From positions 1 through 62,658 of the forward strand of contig NZ_BMRX01000023.1 of NCBI RefSeq assembly GCF_014648855.1: DNA of 62,658 nucleotides. Direction: 5' to 3'. Position 1 is the stretch's first letter, and the number at the start of each line of letters is the position of its first letter. Of the stretch, positions 8,191-18,300 are shown in pieces. Made by a program: the position numbers and the translations under genes. A model generated the notes under the pieces. That model saw only the letters and a list, made by a program, of their open reading frames with translations. It had not been told where the DNA came from and did no database searches. The stretch comes from Streptomyces parvulus (GTDB taxonomy: Bacteria; Actinomycetota; Actinomycetes; Streptomycetales; Streptomycetaceae).

Positions 8191-10143
8191 ATGTGCGATG
8201 ACGGTGGCCGTCCGGGTCAGGACGTGGCAGGACGCAGCAGGCGGGGTTTTCTGCGCGGTGCGGCACTGGCCGGCGCGGGTGCGGCGGTGGTCGGTACCGG
8301 GGCGGCCGTGGCAGGTGCCCAGCCCGCCCTCGCGGCGGACGCCGCCGGACAGCGCAGAGTGGGCAAGTGGGACCCTGATCCGACGTCCCTCCAGTTCACC
8401 GTCGCGGTCATGCCGGACACCCAGTTCCTGTACTGGGGCAGCCAGGACAGCGTCGACCGGACGCCCCAGGAGGAGTCGTTCCGCTACATCATCGACAACA
8501 GCGGGAACCCCGATCTCAACATCGTCTTCATGGCGCACCTCGGCGACATGACGCAGGACGCCGATCCCTCGTCCTTCGAGGAGGTGGACAAGGCGTTCGC
8601 CCTGCTGGACGCGCACGGTGCCGCGTACAGCGTGGTGGCCGGGAACCACGACCTCAGCGGTGACGACACCCGCGGGGACACGACGTATCTGCGGACCATG
8701 GGACCGCGCCGGTTCAAGAAGTCCAGGACCTTCGCGGGTGCGGACGCGACCGGCTACAACACCGCGCACATCTTCCAGGCCGCCGGGCGGTCCTGGCTGC
8801 TGCTGGCCCTGGACTGGCGGACCACGGACCAGGGCTTCGCCTGGGCCAACGAGGTCATCAGGGCCCACGCGAAGATGCCCGTGATCATCACTACGCACGA
8901 CATGGTCTGGTCGACGTACGATGACAACGTTTTCCCATACGAGTCCGGCGACCCCGAGAACAACGCCGGGCTCTCGGAGCACGGCCAGAAGGTGTGGGAC
9001 GAACTGGTCGAGGACAACGACCAGGTCTTCCTGACCGTCAACGGCCACTACTGGCCGCCCGGCCGCACCACCAAGAAGAACGCGGCCGGCAACGACGTGC
9101 ACCTGCACCTCGCGAACTACCAGAACCGCTACTTCGGTGGCGGTGGCATGATCCGGCTCTACCACTTCGACCTGGCCCGCGACACCATCGACGTCGAGAC
9201 GATCAACCCCTGGGTCCTCGCCCAGGACCCGGCCTCCCGCAACGAGCTGGCGGCGGAGCTGTCCCGGGTGAGCGGGCCGGTCGACAACTTCTCCGTGCCG
9301 GTCGACTTCGAGAAGCGGTTCTCCGGTTTCGACCCCGTCCCGGTGCGGCCGGCCCGGCCCGCGGCCCGGGTGCTGGTGAAGGGCACGCAGGCCTACTGGC
9401 GCTTCGACGGACAGGGCGCCGACGGCACGGCGCTCGCCGAGGGGCACCGCGTCCGCGATCTCTCGGGCAGGGGCAACGACCTGACGGTGGTGAGCGTGCC
9501 GGGGAGCGCGGCCGACGCGCTGACCTGGTCCGCGGACCACCACCCCGATCAGCCCGGCCATGCCAGCCTCCGCTTCGCCGGCGGCCGCGGTCCCGTCCAC
9601 GGCGCCTACCTGACCACGGGGGCGTCGGCACCGCTGAACCGCGAGACCTTCCGGTCCGGCTACACGATCGAGGCGTTCGTGAGGATGCCGTTGGACTGGG
9701 ACGCCGGCCGGAACGGAAACGCCTCCTTCCTCAGCCGCCGCGGCCGGGCCGGCGCGGCCGGCAAGCACGGCAAGAACACCGATCCGGACGAGCCCGTGGC
9801 GCAGTTCGCCATCACGAACAACGGCCGCGAGCCGCAGTTCAACCACTACCCCACGAACAACACCTACCCGACGACCAACTGGGGCCACGGTCTCGTGGAA
9901 CTCAGGTGGTGGCACTTGGCCGTGGTCAACGACGGCCGCTTCACCCGGCTGTACGTCGAGGGCGCACCGGTCGCCGACAACCCCAGGCGGCTGTCGGTCG
10001 GGCTCTCCTCGCTCGGGCTGCCCTGGCTGGTGGGCGGGCACGAGTACGCGGGCGCCATCGACGTGGTCTTCCACGGCAACGTCGGCGACATCCGCATCGT
10101 GAACCGGCCGCTGGGCGCGAGGGAGTTCCTCACCGCCAAGTAG
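8191..10143 (+). CDS. Tat-exported metallophosphoesterase with C-terminal LamG-like domain
   Basis: This 650-residue protein begins with a Tat signal (GRSRRGFLRGAALAG, then Ala-rich, cleavage near AQPALA). The catalytic domain (about residues 65-330) carries the metal-binding motifs of calcineurin-like phosphoesterases: PDTQ, LGDMTQ, AGNHD, THD and a late GHY. A concanavalin-like LamG domain follows (about 390-645, with YTIEAFVRMP and WWHLAVVNDG). The protein probably hydrolyses phosphoesters outside the cell and may bind a polymer. The start at 8191 follows GAAGGGG. A strong hairpin ends the gene, and it appears monocistronic. Confidence 0.88.
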   Translation: MCDDGGRPGQDVAGRSRRGFLRGAALAGAGAAVVGTGAAVAGAQPALAADAAGQRRVGKWDPDPTSLQFTVAVMPDTQFLYWGSQDSVDRTPQEESFRYIIDNSGNPDLNIVFMAHLGDMTQDADPSSFEEVDKAFALLDAHGAAYSVVAGNHDLSGDDTRGDTTYLRTMGPRRFKKSRTFAGADATGYNTAHIFQAAGRSWLLLALDWRTTDQGFAWANEVIRAHAKMPVIITTHDMVWSTYDDNVFPYESGDPENNAGLSEHGQKVWDELVEDNDQVFLTVNGHYWPPGRTTKKNAAGNDVHLHLANYQNRYFGGGGMIRLYHFDLARDTIDVETINPWVLAQDPASRNELAAELSRVSGPVDNFSVPVDFEKRFSGFDPVPVRPARPAARVLVKGTQAYWRFDGQGADGTALAEGHRVRDLSGRGNDLTVVSVPGSAADALTWSADHHPDQPGHASLRFAGGRGPVHGAYLTTGASAPLNRETFRSGYTIEAFVRMPLDWDAGRNGNASFLSRRGRAGAAGKHGKNTDPDEPVAQFAITNNGREPQFNHYPTNNTYPTTNWGHGLVELRWWHLAVVNDGRFTRLYVEGAPVADNPRRLSVGLSSLGLPWLVGGHEYAGAIDVVFHGNVGDIRIVNRPLGAREFLTAK

Positions 10144-10153
10144 GACGGCGTCC

Positions 10154-10183
10154 CCCTTCCCCGGCCCCCGCGCCGGGGAAGGG
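10154..10183 (+). terminator. hairpin terminator of the phosphoesterase gene
   Basis: CCCTTCCCCGGC and GCCGGGGAAGGG form a perfect 12-bp stem with a 6-base loop, 11 bases after the stop codon. Confidence 0.85.
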
Positions 10184-10229
10184 TCTCAGGCGGGGCCGCC
10201 TCGCTCTCGGCTCAAGACCAATTAGGCTT

Positions 10230-10245
10230 GGTAACAGGTGTTACC
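10230..10245. promoter_or_regulatory. palindromic operator upstream of the antitoxin gene
   Basis: GGTAACA-GG-TGTTACC is a perfect inverted repeat ending 8 bases before the antitoxin start codon. Ribbon-helix-helix antitoxins commonly repress their own operon through such sites. The short distance implies a leaderless or very short-leader transcript. Confidence 0.7.
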
Positions 10246-10253
10246 ATCGCCGT

Positions 10254-10493
10254 ATGGCGAAGACACAGCTGGGTGCGCGCGTCGACAGTGAGATCAAGCG
10301 GCTGGCCGAGGCACGGGCCGCTGATCGTGGGCTGAGTCTCGGTGACTACATCGCCGGGCTCGTGCGGGAGGACACCGAAGGGCTGAGGCAGCGGGGGCTG
10401 GACGCCGCCCGGCGCTTCCTGGACGAGCACCAGTCGGTCTTCGACGACCTCGAGGACGGCGAGCGGCACGTGCCGGGGGCGCACGCCGCGTAA
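10254..10493 (+). CDS. ribbon-helix-helix antitoxin
   Basis: This 79-residue protein has a ribbon strand at the N-terminus (MAKTQLGARVDSEI), then two helices (KRLAEARAADRG and SLGDYIAGLVRED), the usual RHH DNA-binding fold. An acidic C-terminal tail probably binds and neutralises the toxin. Its stop codon overlaps the start of the downstream toxin (TAATG). A palindromic operator sits just upstream. It is part of a type II toxin-antitoxin pair. Confidence 0.78.
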   Translation: MAKTQLGARVDSEIKRLAEARAADRGLSLGDYIAGLVREDTEGLRQRGLDAARRFLDEHQSVFDDLEDGERHVPGAHAA

Positions 10494-10870
10494 TGGACCT
10501 GTTCATCGATGTCCCCTGGATTCTGCAGGTAGCCGAGCTCGCCGGCGCGGGAGACCCCGCACCCGAGGACTACGGCGTCCCGGTGGCGGCGGTGGCCTGC
10601 CACCGGGCCGAACTGCTGGAGACACCTGTCTACGACGGGCCCTACGCACGTGCCGCGGCCCTCGTGCACGTTCTCGGTCGCTGTCGCTGGCTGGAGCGGT
10701 CCAACATGGCCGTCGCCGCCGCGACCGGTGTGATGTACCTGGAAGCCTCCGGCGTCCCCGTCAAGCCCGGCCGCGAAGACGCCGTTGCCCTGCGCGAGCT
10801 GCTGCGTGATCCCGACTGCACGGCCAAGCGGGTCGCCGCCCTGCTGCGTGCCTGGCCGCAGGCCACCTGA
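10493..10870 (+). CDS. Fic/Doc-like toxin of a type II toxin-antitoxin pair
   Basis: This 125-residue protein resembles the short Streptomyces proteins labelled toxin component of Fic-family systems. It is all-helical, with a central segment LGRCRWLERSNMAVAAATGV where the Fic motif would lie. The canonical HPFxxGN(G/K)R motif is not present; the His, Asp and Gly-Asn are replaced. It may therefore use a different chemistry or be inactive as an AMP or phosphate transferase. The gene overlaps the antitoxin by one base, which gives coupled translation. Confidence 0.65.
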   Translation: MDLFIDVPWILQVAELAGAGDPAPEDYGVPVAAVACHRAELLETPVYDGPYARAAALVHVLGRCRWLERSNMAVAAATGVMYLEASGVPVKPGREDAVALRELLRDPDCTAKRVAALLRAWPQAT

Positions 10871-10888
10871 GCCGCGCCCTCGGTGCCG

Positions 10889-12187
10889 TCACTCCGGGCC
10901 GGAGGGCTCCGCGGCCGGGGCTGCCCGGCGGGGTGCCGGGACGTGTTCGACGCGGTGTTCGGCGGCGGCCGTTCGGGCGGCTTCGCGCCGGGGAGCGGGC
11001 GTGGGCGGACGGTCGGGTGCTTTCCCGGTGGGGTGGAAGGCGCTGAGGAGGGGGCCGGTCATGGCCGTGGTGACCAGGGCCATCACGACGAGCATCGCGT
11101 AGAGCTCCGCGTTGATCAGGCCCTGTTCGAGGCCGACGGACAGGATGACCAGTTCGGTCAGTCCGCGGGTGTTGACCAGGGCGCCGAGCGTGGCGGAGTC
11201 GCGGTGGGGGATGCCGAACAGGCGTGCCGAGCCGTATCCGCCGGCGACCTTGCCGAAGACGGAGATCGCGAGGATGACGCCGAGCAGGCCGAACTCCCCC
11301 ATGCGCAGGTCGGTCAGGTCGACCGTGAGGCCGGTGACCGCGAAGAACACCGGCAGCAGGAGGATGACGGCGGGCTCCAGCCGTTGCCTGAGCCGGTGCA
11401 GGAAGGCCTCGTCACGGGGCATGGCGACGCCGAACGCGAAGGCTCCGAAGATGTAGTGGATCTGGAGCCACTCCGCGGCGAGGGCGGAGGCGAAGAGCCC
11501 GACGAACAGCCAGGGCAGGGGCTCGGCGGCGGTGATCGTCCGGCGCAGCAGCGGTCGTACCACGGTGAAGAGCACCGCGACGTACACCGGGACGAGCAGC
11601 AGCCGCCAGGCCTCGTTGCCGGCGGCGGAGTTGAGGGCGACGGCCAGGCTGAGCAGGCTGTAGGCGATGATGTCGATCACCGCGGCGGCGGAGAGGGCGA
11701 TGCCGCCGATCAGGGTTCGCTGCATCCCGCGGTCGGCGAGGATGCGGGCGAGCACGGGGAACGCGGTGGCCGAGACGGCCACTCCGACGAAGAGCACGAA
11801 CGGCAGGGTGGCGCCGTCCGCGTAGCCGGGGGCGATGCGCAGTGCCAGGGCGCAGCCCAGTGCCAGGGGCAGCAGGGTGGAGCCGAGGGCGAGGCCGGTG
11901 ACGACCCGGGCGCGGCCGCGCATGACGCGGTGGTCCAGCTCCATGCCGACGATGAACATGAACAGGGTCAGGCCGACGGCGGCGAGGATCTTCAATGCGG
12001 GGATCGAGTCCGCGGGGAACACCGCGTCGCCGGCCAGGTGGCCGAGGGCGGTGGGACCGAGCAGGAGTCCGGCGGCGATCTCTCCGATCACCCGGGGCTG
12101 TCCCAGGCGCTTGGCCGCCGTTCCGCACAGGTGGGCGGCGGCCAGGATGACCACCAGGTCGAGCATCAGGTACTGGAGCGTGGTCAT
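10889..12187 (-). CDS. CPA2-family cation/proton antiporter
   Basis: This 432-residue integral membrane protein has about 12-13 hydrophobic helices and the pattern of KefB/NapA-like exchangers: GEIAAGLLLGPTALG early (about residues 35-50), FMFIVGMELD (about 77-86) and VNTRGLTELVIL late (about 343-354). The C-terminal 45 residues are a polar Pro/Arg/Ala tail. It exchanges monovalent cations for protons. It is co-directional with the penicillin acylase and the small membrane protein to its right. A link to the cluster, such as export or pH homeostasis, is possible but unproven. Confidence 0.85.
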   Translation of the reverse strand: MTTLQYLMLDLVVILAAAHLCGTAAKRLGQPRVIGEIAAGLLLGPTALGHLAGDAVFPADSIPALKILAAVGLTLFMFIVGMELDHRVMRGRARVVTGLALGSTLLPLALGCALALRIAPGYADGATLPFVLFVGVAVSATAFPVLARILADRGMQRTLIGGIALSAAAVIDIIAYSLLSLAVALNSAAGNEAWRLLLVPVYVAVLFTVVRPLLRRTITAAEPLPWLFVGLFASALAAEWLQIHYIFGAFAFGVAMPRDEAFLHRLRQRLEPAVILLLPVFFAVTGLTVDLTDLRMGEFGLLGVILAISVFGKVAGGYGSARLFGIPHRDSATLGALVNTRGLTELVILSVGLEQGLINAELYAMLVVMALVTTAMTGPLLSAFHPTGKAPDRPPTPAPRREAARTAAAEHRVEHVPAPRRAAPAAEPSGPE

Positions 12188-12236
12188 GGGGTCTCTCCGG
12201 TCGCCCTCTCGGGTGTGTGTCGGTGGATGGGTTCGC

Positions 12237-12716
12237 TCATGGCTGTTCCTCGCCGGGCTTCGGCGGCTGGGGGAGGCAGCGGAACAGGGCGCGTCCGAGC
12301 CAGTTCCCGGCCGTTGTCTGCAGCAGGGCGACGAGCAGGGTCAACGTGATGGTCACCGCTGCCGAGGCGGGGAGCCCGGCGAGTGCCGCGGTGGTGTGCG
12401 CGGTCGTGCCGACGGTGTCGCCCGCTAGTGCGCGTACGGCGAGCAGTGCGGCCCAGGGCAGTGGTCCGAGCAGCACTACGAGCGCGGTGGCCCGGGCCGG
12501 GCCCGGGCGGCGCCACGCGCCGAGGATTCCGGCGGCGAGCCCGGCGGCGAAGGGGAGGTACCAGAGGTTCGCCCAGGCTCCGAGGCCCACGGCGACGGCG
12601 CCTGCCGCGGCCAGTGCCGGTGCGGGCAGGGGGAGGGTGCGCGCCGCGCGGGTCGGGGGGCTCGCCGGCTCGGGGGCGGATGTGTCGCGCGGTTCGGCCC
12701 GGGTCTGGGTGGTCAT
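12237..12716 (-). CDS. small multi-pass membrane protein
   Basis: This 159-residue protein has a polar N-terminus of about 27 residues, then four or five hydrophobic helices (including LAAAGAVAVGLGAWANLWYL and AAVTITLTLLVALLQTTAGN). No family motif was recognised. Its ATG starts one base after the penicillin acylase stop codon, so the two are translationally coupled. A helper or immunity function for the acylase or its product is conceivable, but there is no direct evidence. Confidence 0.6.
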   Translation of the reverse strand: MTTQTRAEPRDTSAPEPASPPTRAARTLPLPAPALAAAGAVAVGLGAWANLWYLPFAAGLAAGILGAWRRPGPARATALVVLLGPLPWAALLAVRALAGDTVGTTAHTTAALAGLPASAAVTITLTLLVALLQTTAGNWLGRALFRCLPQPPKPGEEQP

Positions 12717-12717
12717 G

Positions 12718-15240
12718 TCAGTCTCCTGCTCGAAGGGACCAGGTCGCCGTGGTGCCGGCGGCGTCGTTCGGCAGCCTCAGCGGCAGGTACTCGTCTTTTC
12801 GCCAGAGCGCGACGAGGTTGTCGTACCAGGCGGATCCGGGGGTCTCGTTCTGTCCGCCCGGATAGATCGCGGCGGCGGCGGCCGAGCCGGGGCCCGTCCA
12901 CCTGACGACGAGGCGGAAGCTCGGTCCGAAGCTCGAGTTGAGTTCGCCGCCGGCCGCGTCGACGGTCCAGGGGTTGCCGCCGTCGGCGTAGGGCTCGTAT
13001 CCGAGTCCGGGGGCGCCGGTGATCGAGGGGATCTCCCGGGTGTGCAGCTTGCCCCAGGTCCAGGCTGCGGGGCGGTCGCCCAGCTCGTCCGTCAGCTCGG
13101 CGACGGCTGTGCGGAAGGCCGTGCGCATGGCCTGGGGGGCGTCGCGGCGGGCTCCGTCGGGCGGAGTGAAGGCCGCGTTGTCCGGGTCGTCGAGCGTCCA
13201 GTGCTCCAGGGCCTCGCGCAGCGGGATCGGTGAGCGGTCGAGGTCGAGGATCCAGCGGTCCTTGTCGGCGGGGACCTTCTTCCGGTCCCACCACGGCTGG
13301 AAGACCTCGTGGACGTAGGAGTCGAGGAACGTCCACCACACCGAGGCGGCCGCCGAGTCGGCGCCCATCGTGTGGTCCCACGTGGTCAGCAGGTCGCGCG
13401 CGGCGCGTTGCCGTGCGGTGAGGCCGCTGCCGTCGAGGGCGGTGAGCAGGGCCGGCAGGAGCCGGACGGCCAGGTCGTCGGTGACGTCGTTCTGCAGCGC
13501 GGTGTAGTCCTCGGTCCGCAGGCCCCGCCGTTCGGTGTGGAACCTTTCGATGACGGCCTGCCGGTATCCGGGGTCGAAGTTCATGGTGGTGCCGAGGAAG
13601 TACGGGTAGTCCGGGCCCGTGGGGCGCTGGTTGGTGGAGGCGACCAGATGCCCGGGCGGGTCGTAGGCCTCGGGCAGTGCCTCCTGGGGGATGGTGCCCA
13701 CCACGTCCGCGGTTCCGGTGCCGGGCAGGGGCAGCCATGGCCGGGAGCCCTTGGGTGTCTGGGGGACGTCGCCGGCGAGGAGGGTGCCGATGTGCCCGCG
13801 GTCGTCGGCGTAGACGAAGTTGAGGGCCGGGGCCTTCCAGCCGCGCAGCGCCGTCCGGAAGGAGGTCCAGTCGGATGCCCGGTTGGCCGCGAGCAGGGCG
13901 TTGAGGTCGTTGTGGGCGTAGTTGCCCATCCAGTTGACCGAGACCTTCTGGTCGAGGACGGTCATCATCGGGCCGTGCACGGTGAGGTCCACGGTCAGGT
14001 CTTCGGTGGAGCCGCCGCGTACCGGGATGGTGTAGTGCGCCTTCTCCATGGGCCGCCAGGCGCCTCTCCAGTAGTAGGAGTCGGGGCGGTCGGGGGAGAG
14101 TTTCTCGCGGTAGTAGAGCGTGCCCACGGTCTGTGCGTTGGTCAGGGACCACGAGATGTGCTTGTTGTGGCCGACCAGGACGCCCGGCACTCCCGGCAGG
14201 GAGCCGCCGGTGACCTGGTAGCCGGGTGAGCGCAGTGACACCTGGAACCAGTACGAGGGCAGGGTGGTCTGCAGGTGGGGGTCGCCTGCGAGGATGGCGC
14301 CGCCCCCGGCCGCCTTCGGACCGTTCGCCGCCCATGCGTTGCTGTTGAAGTCCAGCTGCCGCACGCTGTCGGGCAGGGCGACGTCCTTGTGGGCGGAGGC
14401 GGGCCCGGGGGTCGGACGGGCCGGGGTGGTGGGTGCGGCGTCCGGGTCGGCCGCGTTGGTGTTGCGTACCGTCAGCGGCGTCGGTGGCAGGTTCCGGTAG
14501 GGGCCCGGGTCGTAGGGGCGCTGCGCGGTCGGTGCCTGGACGGGGAACCAGGTGCGCGTGAGTTCCGGTCCGAGGGAGCGGTTCAGGAGTTCGTAGTCGA
14601 GGGGGATGGTGTTGAAGTTCATCTGCTGGGTGAGCACGCCTTGCACGACCAGGGTGTCGGTCGGTGTCCACGGCCTGGGCCGCACTCCGGTCAGCCCGTA
14701 GATCGTGGGCCATTCGCCGGTCTTCCTCAGGCTGCTCATCCAGGAGTTGACGCCTTCGGAGTAGGCGGTCAGCGCCTTGGCCGAGTCGCTGTTCTCGGGG
14801 ATCGCGGCCCACCGGGCGCGGGCGGTGCGCGCCAGTCCGAGGCTCAGCTCGAATCTGTCGCTCTCGAGTCCGGCCGCGCCGACCAGTTCGGACAGGCGGC
14901 CCTGGCCCATCCTGCGCTGGAGGTCGAGCTGGGTGAGGCGCAGCCGGGCGGTGACGTACCCCTGGGCGAGGAAGAGGTCGTGGTCGGTGCGGGCCTCGAT
15001 GGATGCGTAGCCCTCGGCGGTGAAGGAGACCCGGACGGGCTCTTCGAGTTCGGGAAGGGTCAGGGTCTCGGTGCGGACGGTGGTCCGTGCCGAGGAGGAC
15101 GCCCATACTCCCCCGCCCGGCACGAGTGCCGTCCCGAGTGCCGGCACCGGGCCGTAGCCGGCGCCGAGCAGCAGGAGCAGGGCGAGGGCCACCGTGGTCG
15201 AGCAGACCAGGTGGATCGCGCGACCGACCTTGCGTGCCAT
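12718..15240 (-). CDS. membrane-anchored penicillin acylase family Ntn hydrolase
   Basis: This 840-residue protein belongs to the penicillin acylase/PvdQ group of self-processing N-terminal-nucleophile amidases. An N-terminal hydrophobic helix (residues 9-30) anchors or exports it. The expected autocatalytic site lies at Ser300 in DFNSNAWAANGP, which becomes the N-terminus of the beta chain. The downstream GDPHLQ and the later Asn in STNQ match the oxyanion and active-site regions. The alpha chain and a Pro/Ala-rich linker precede Ser300. Such enzymes remove acyl groups; PvdQ removes the fatty acid from a siderophore precursor. Its position next to the FAAL-containing NRPS suggests that it deacylates the exported lipopeptide. 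Confidence 0.85.
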   Translation of the reverse strand: MARKVGRAIHLVCSTTVALALLLLLGAGYGPVPALGTALVPGGGVWASSSARTTVRTETLTLPELEEPVRVSFTAEGYASIEARTDHDLFLAQGYVTARLRLTQLDLQRRMGQGRLSELVGAAGLESDRFELSLGLARTARARWAAIPENSDSAKALTAYSEGVNSWMSSLRKTGEWPTIYGLTGVRPRPWTPTDTLVVQGVLTQQMNFNTIPLDYELLNRSLGPELTRTWFPVQAPTAQRPYDPGPYRNLPPTPLTVRNTNAADPDAAPTTPARPTPGPASAHKDVALPDSVRQLDFNSNAWAANGPKAAGGGAILAGDPHLQTTLPSYWFQVSLRSPGYQVTGGSLPGVPGVLVGHNKHISWSLTNAQTVGTLYYREKLSPDRPDSYYWRGAWRPMEKAHYTIPVRGGSTEDLTVDLTVHGPMMTVLDQKVSVNWMGNYAHNDLNALLAANRASDWTSFRTALRGWKAPALNFVYADDRGHIGTLLAGDVPQTPKGSRPWLPLPGTGTADVVGTIPQEALPEAYDPPGHLVASTNQRPTGPDYPYFLGTTMNFDPGYRQAVIERFHTERRGLRTEDYTALQNDVTDDLAVRLLPALLTALDGSGLTARQRAARDLLTTWDHTMGADSAAASVWWTFLDSYVHEVFQPWWDRKKVPADKDRWILDLDRSPIPLREALEHWTLDDPDNAAFTPPDGARRDAPQAMRTAFRTAVAELTDELGDRPAAWTWGKLHTREIPSITGAPGLGYEPYADGGNPWTVDAAGGELNSSFGPSFRLVVRWTGPGSAAAAAIYPGGQNETPGSAWYDNLVALWRKDEYLPLRLPNDAAGTTATWSLRAGD

Positions 15241-15360
15241 CGTGTGGGGTCCTCGTCTTCGCAGGGGGTGCTCCGCCGGGTGTCTGTCGGTGTCCGGCTG
15301 CGCCCGTGGATCGGGAAGGTTCGCTGCGGCCGTGGTGGCCGGCGGGGTGTCGGTGCGGGG

Positions 15361-18300
15361 TCAGGGGCGGTTCTCGCCGTCCGTCTCCCTGGCGAGCATC
15401 GCGGTGACCTCGTCGTCGGAAAGGCCCGAGAGCCAGCCGAGGACGTCGTCGACGTCGCTGCCGCCCGCCTCGGCGAGCTGTCTGCTCTGCACCAGTTCGG
15501 CCAGCCGCTCGATGGTCAGGGTGCCGCTGAGCAGTTCGCCGGTGGACAGGGCCACTCCGAACGTGTCGCGTACGCGCATGGCGACGCGGGTGGCCATGAG
15601 GGAGTGGCCGCCGAGACGGAAGAAGTCGGCCGTGACGGAGGGTACGGGGATGCCGAGCACCTCGCTCCAGATGGCGGCCATCCTGCGCTCCACGGGGTCG
15701 CGGGGTGCGATCGACTCCTGCGGGATGTCCGCGGCCGGGTCGGGGTCGGGCAGCGCCGAGCGGTCGAGTTTGCCGTGCGGGCCCACGGGGAGTTCCTCGA
15801 GCAGGGTCATCGCGTCCGGGACGAGCCCTGAGGGCAGGGTCTGTTCGAGGTGGTGGCGCAGCTGGGCCGGGGTGGGTCGCTCGGTGCCCGCCGGGACGGC
15901 CCAGGCCAGTAGCCGCGCCCGGCCCGAGGTGTCGGGGCGTGCCTCCACGACGGAGGCCCGCACGAGCGGGTGCCGGTTCAGGGCGGCCTCGATCTCGCCG
16001 GGCTCCACGCGCTGGCCGCGGATCTTGAGCTGCCGGTCGAGTCGTCCCAGGTACTCGAAGGTGCCGTCGGGACGCATCCGGGCGCGGTCGCCCGTCCGGT
16101 ACAGGCGGGCGCCGGGGTGGTACGGGTCGGGCACGAAGCGTTCGGCGGTCAGGCCGGGGCGGTTGAGGTAGCCGCGGGCGGGGGCGATGCCGCCGATGTG
16201 GAGTTCGCCGGGGACCAGCGGTGGGGCGATGCCGCCCGAGGAGTCGAGGACGTAGAGCCGGGTGCCGGCGATGGCGCGGCCGATGGGGATACGGCTGTGC
16301 CGGGCCGCTTCGGGCGTGACGGCCTGTGCGGTGACGTCGATCGCCGCCTCCGTGGGGCCGTACAGGTTGTGCACTTCCACGCCGGGCAGGATCTCGGCGC
16401 AGCGTGCGGCCAGTGCCGGCGCCAGTTCCTCCCCGATGCACACGATGCGGCGCAGGGTCCGCGCGGCGTGCAGGGCGTCGGGTTCTTCGAGGAAGGCCTG
16501 CAGCATCGACGGGACGAAGTGGCAGGTGGTGACGGAGTGCCGGGCGATCAGGTGGGCGAGGTAGTGGGGGTCGCGGTGTCCTTCCGGCCTGGTGAGGACG
16601 ACCGAGGCTCCGGCGACGAGCGGTCCGAGCAGTTCCAGTCCGGCGACGTCGAAGCTGACGGGGGTCTTGTGCAGGACGGCTTCCGACGCGTCGAGGCCGT
16701 AGGCGTCGCGGAACCAGACGAGCTGGTTGACGAGGGCGGCGTGGCTGGTCATCACGGCCTTGGGTTCGCCCGTCGAGCCGGAGGTGAACAGCACGTTGGC
16801 GAGGTGGTCGGGGTGCACCCGCGGGAGGTCGGACGGGTCGGCGCCGGCCTCGTGGGGGTCGACCGGCAGGATGCCCTCGGGCGGGGCGAGGCCCGGTACG
16901 GAGCCGATGAGCAGTCGCGCCCCTGAGCTGTCGAGCTGCCGGGCGAGGCGGGCCGAGGGGTGGGCGGTGTCCAGGGGGAGGTAGGCGGCTCCGGCCAGCA
17001 GGACGGCGTACACGGCGACGATCAGCTCGGGGGAACGCGGCAGGCAGACCGCGACCGGTTCGTCGCCGCGCACGCCGAGTTCGCGCAGCCGGGCGGCCAG
17101 CCGGCGGGCCCGGGTGTCCAGTTCGCCGTAGGTGAGCGAACCCTCGTCCCAGACCACGGCCGCCGCACGGGGGGCCGAACGTGCGAGGCGTTCGACGATC
17201 TCGTGGACCAGCCCGTCGCCGAGCCGGGCCGGGCCTCCGTCCGCGACGGTGCGGGCGATCCGCTCGCCCTCAGCGGGTGCCAGCGCCGGCAGTGCGGCGA
17301 CCGGGGCGGCCGGGTCGGTGAGCGCCGCGTCGAGCAGTACGGGCAGTCCGGCCAGCAGGCCGGCGACGGTCTGCTCGTGGAACAGGTCGGCCGCGTAGAC
17401 GGCGTGGCCGACGAGCGAGCCGTCGCTCTGGGGGGCGAGGTGCACGGACAGCTCGAACTGGGCTCCGGGTGCGGGCAGTTCGAAGGGCTCGGCGCGGACT
17501 CCGTGGGCCTCCCAGGGGCTGAGTGGGAGGTTCTGGAAGGCGAGCAGGGCCCGCACGAGCGGGGCACGGCCGTCGGCGGGCCGCTCGGTGAGGGCGCGGA
17601 CGATCTCGTCGTAGGGGGGCCTGTCGGGGCCGTAGGCCGCCAGGCACTGGGTCCGCACCTCGTCGACGACGGTGGCGAAGTCGGTGGCGCCGCTGCGCAC
17701 GCGCAGCGGCAGTGTGTCGGCGAACATGCCGACGGCCGTGTCGGCGCCGGGCCGGTCGCGTCCCGCGGCCACGGTGCCGACCACCACGTCGTGCTGGCCG
17801 CTCCATCGGCCGAGCAGCACGCCGAATGCGGCCATGAGGACCATGAACGGAGTGGCTTGACGTGCGGTGGCGACGGTCCGCAGCCGGTCGGCGAGGTCGG
17901 TGGGGATCCGTACGGGCAGGGATGCGCCGCGCCACGTGGGCGTGGCGGGAACGGGGTGGTCGGTTGGCAGTTCCAGGGGCTGGGCCCCGTCGAGCCGCTC
18001 GCGCCATGCGGTGAGGGTTTCCTCGGTCCACGGCGTGCGGGCCGGGATCGTCGCGGGCAGCGGCGTGACCGTGCCGCCGTCGCGGTAGGCGTCGCCCAGC
18101 CTGCCGAGGATCAGGCCCATCGACCAGCCGTCGAGGACGGCGTGGTGGGCGGCGATCGCGAGGATCCAGTCCGCAGGTCCCTGCCGGAGCAGGTGCAGGC
18201 GTACCAGGGGGCCGGAGGCGAGGTCGAAGGGTGCGGCTGCCAGCGCGGCCAGTTCCCGGGCGACGCCGTCCTCGCCGGATGCGCTGAGGTCCTTGCGGGG

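Noticed and set aside
12713..16441. A 1242-codon minus-strand frame spanning the acylase and the NRPS end
   Set aside because: It lies one frame off the real acylase and NRPS genes and is Arg/Pro-rich without motifs.
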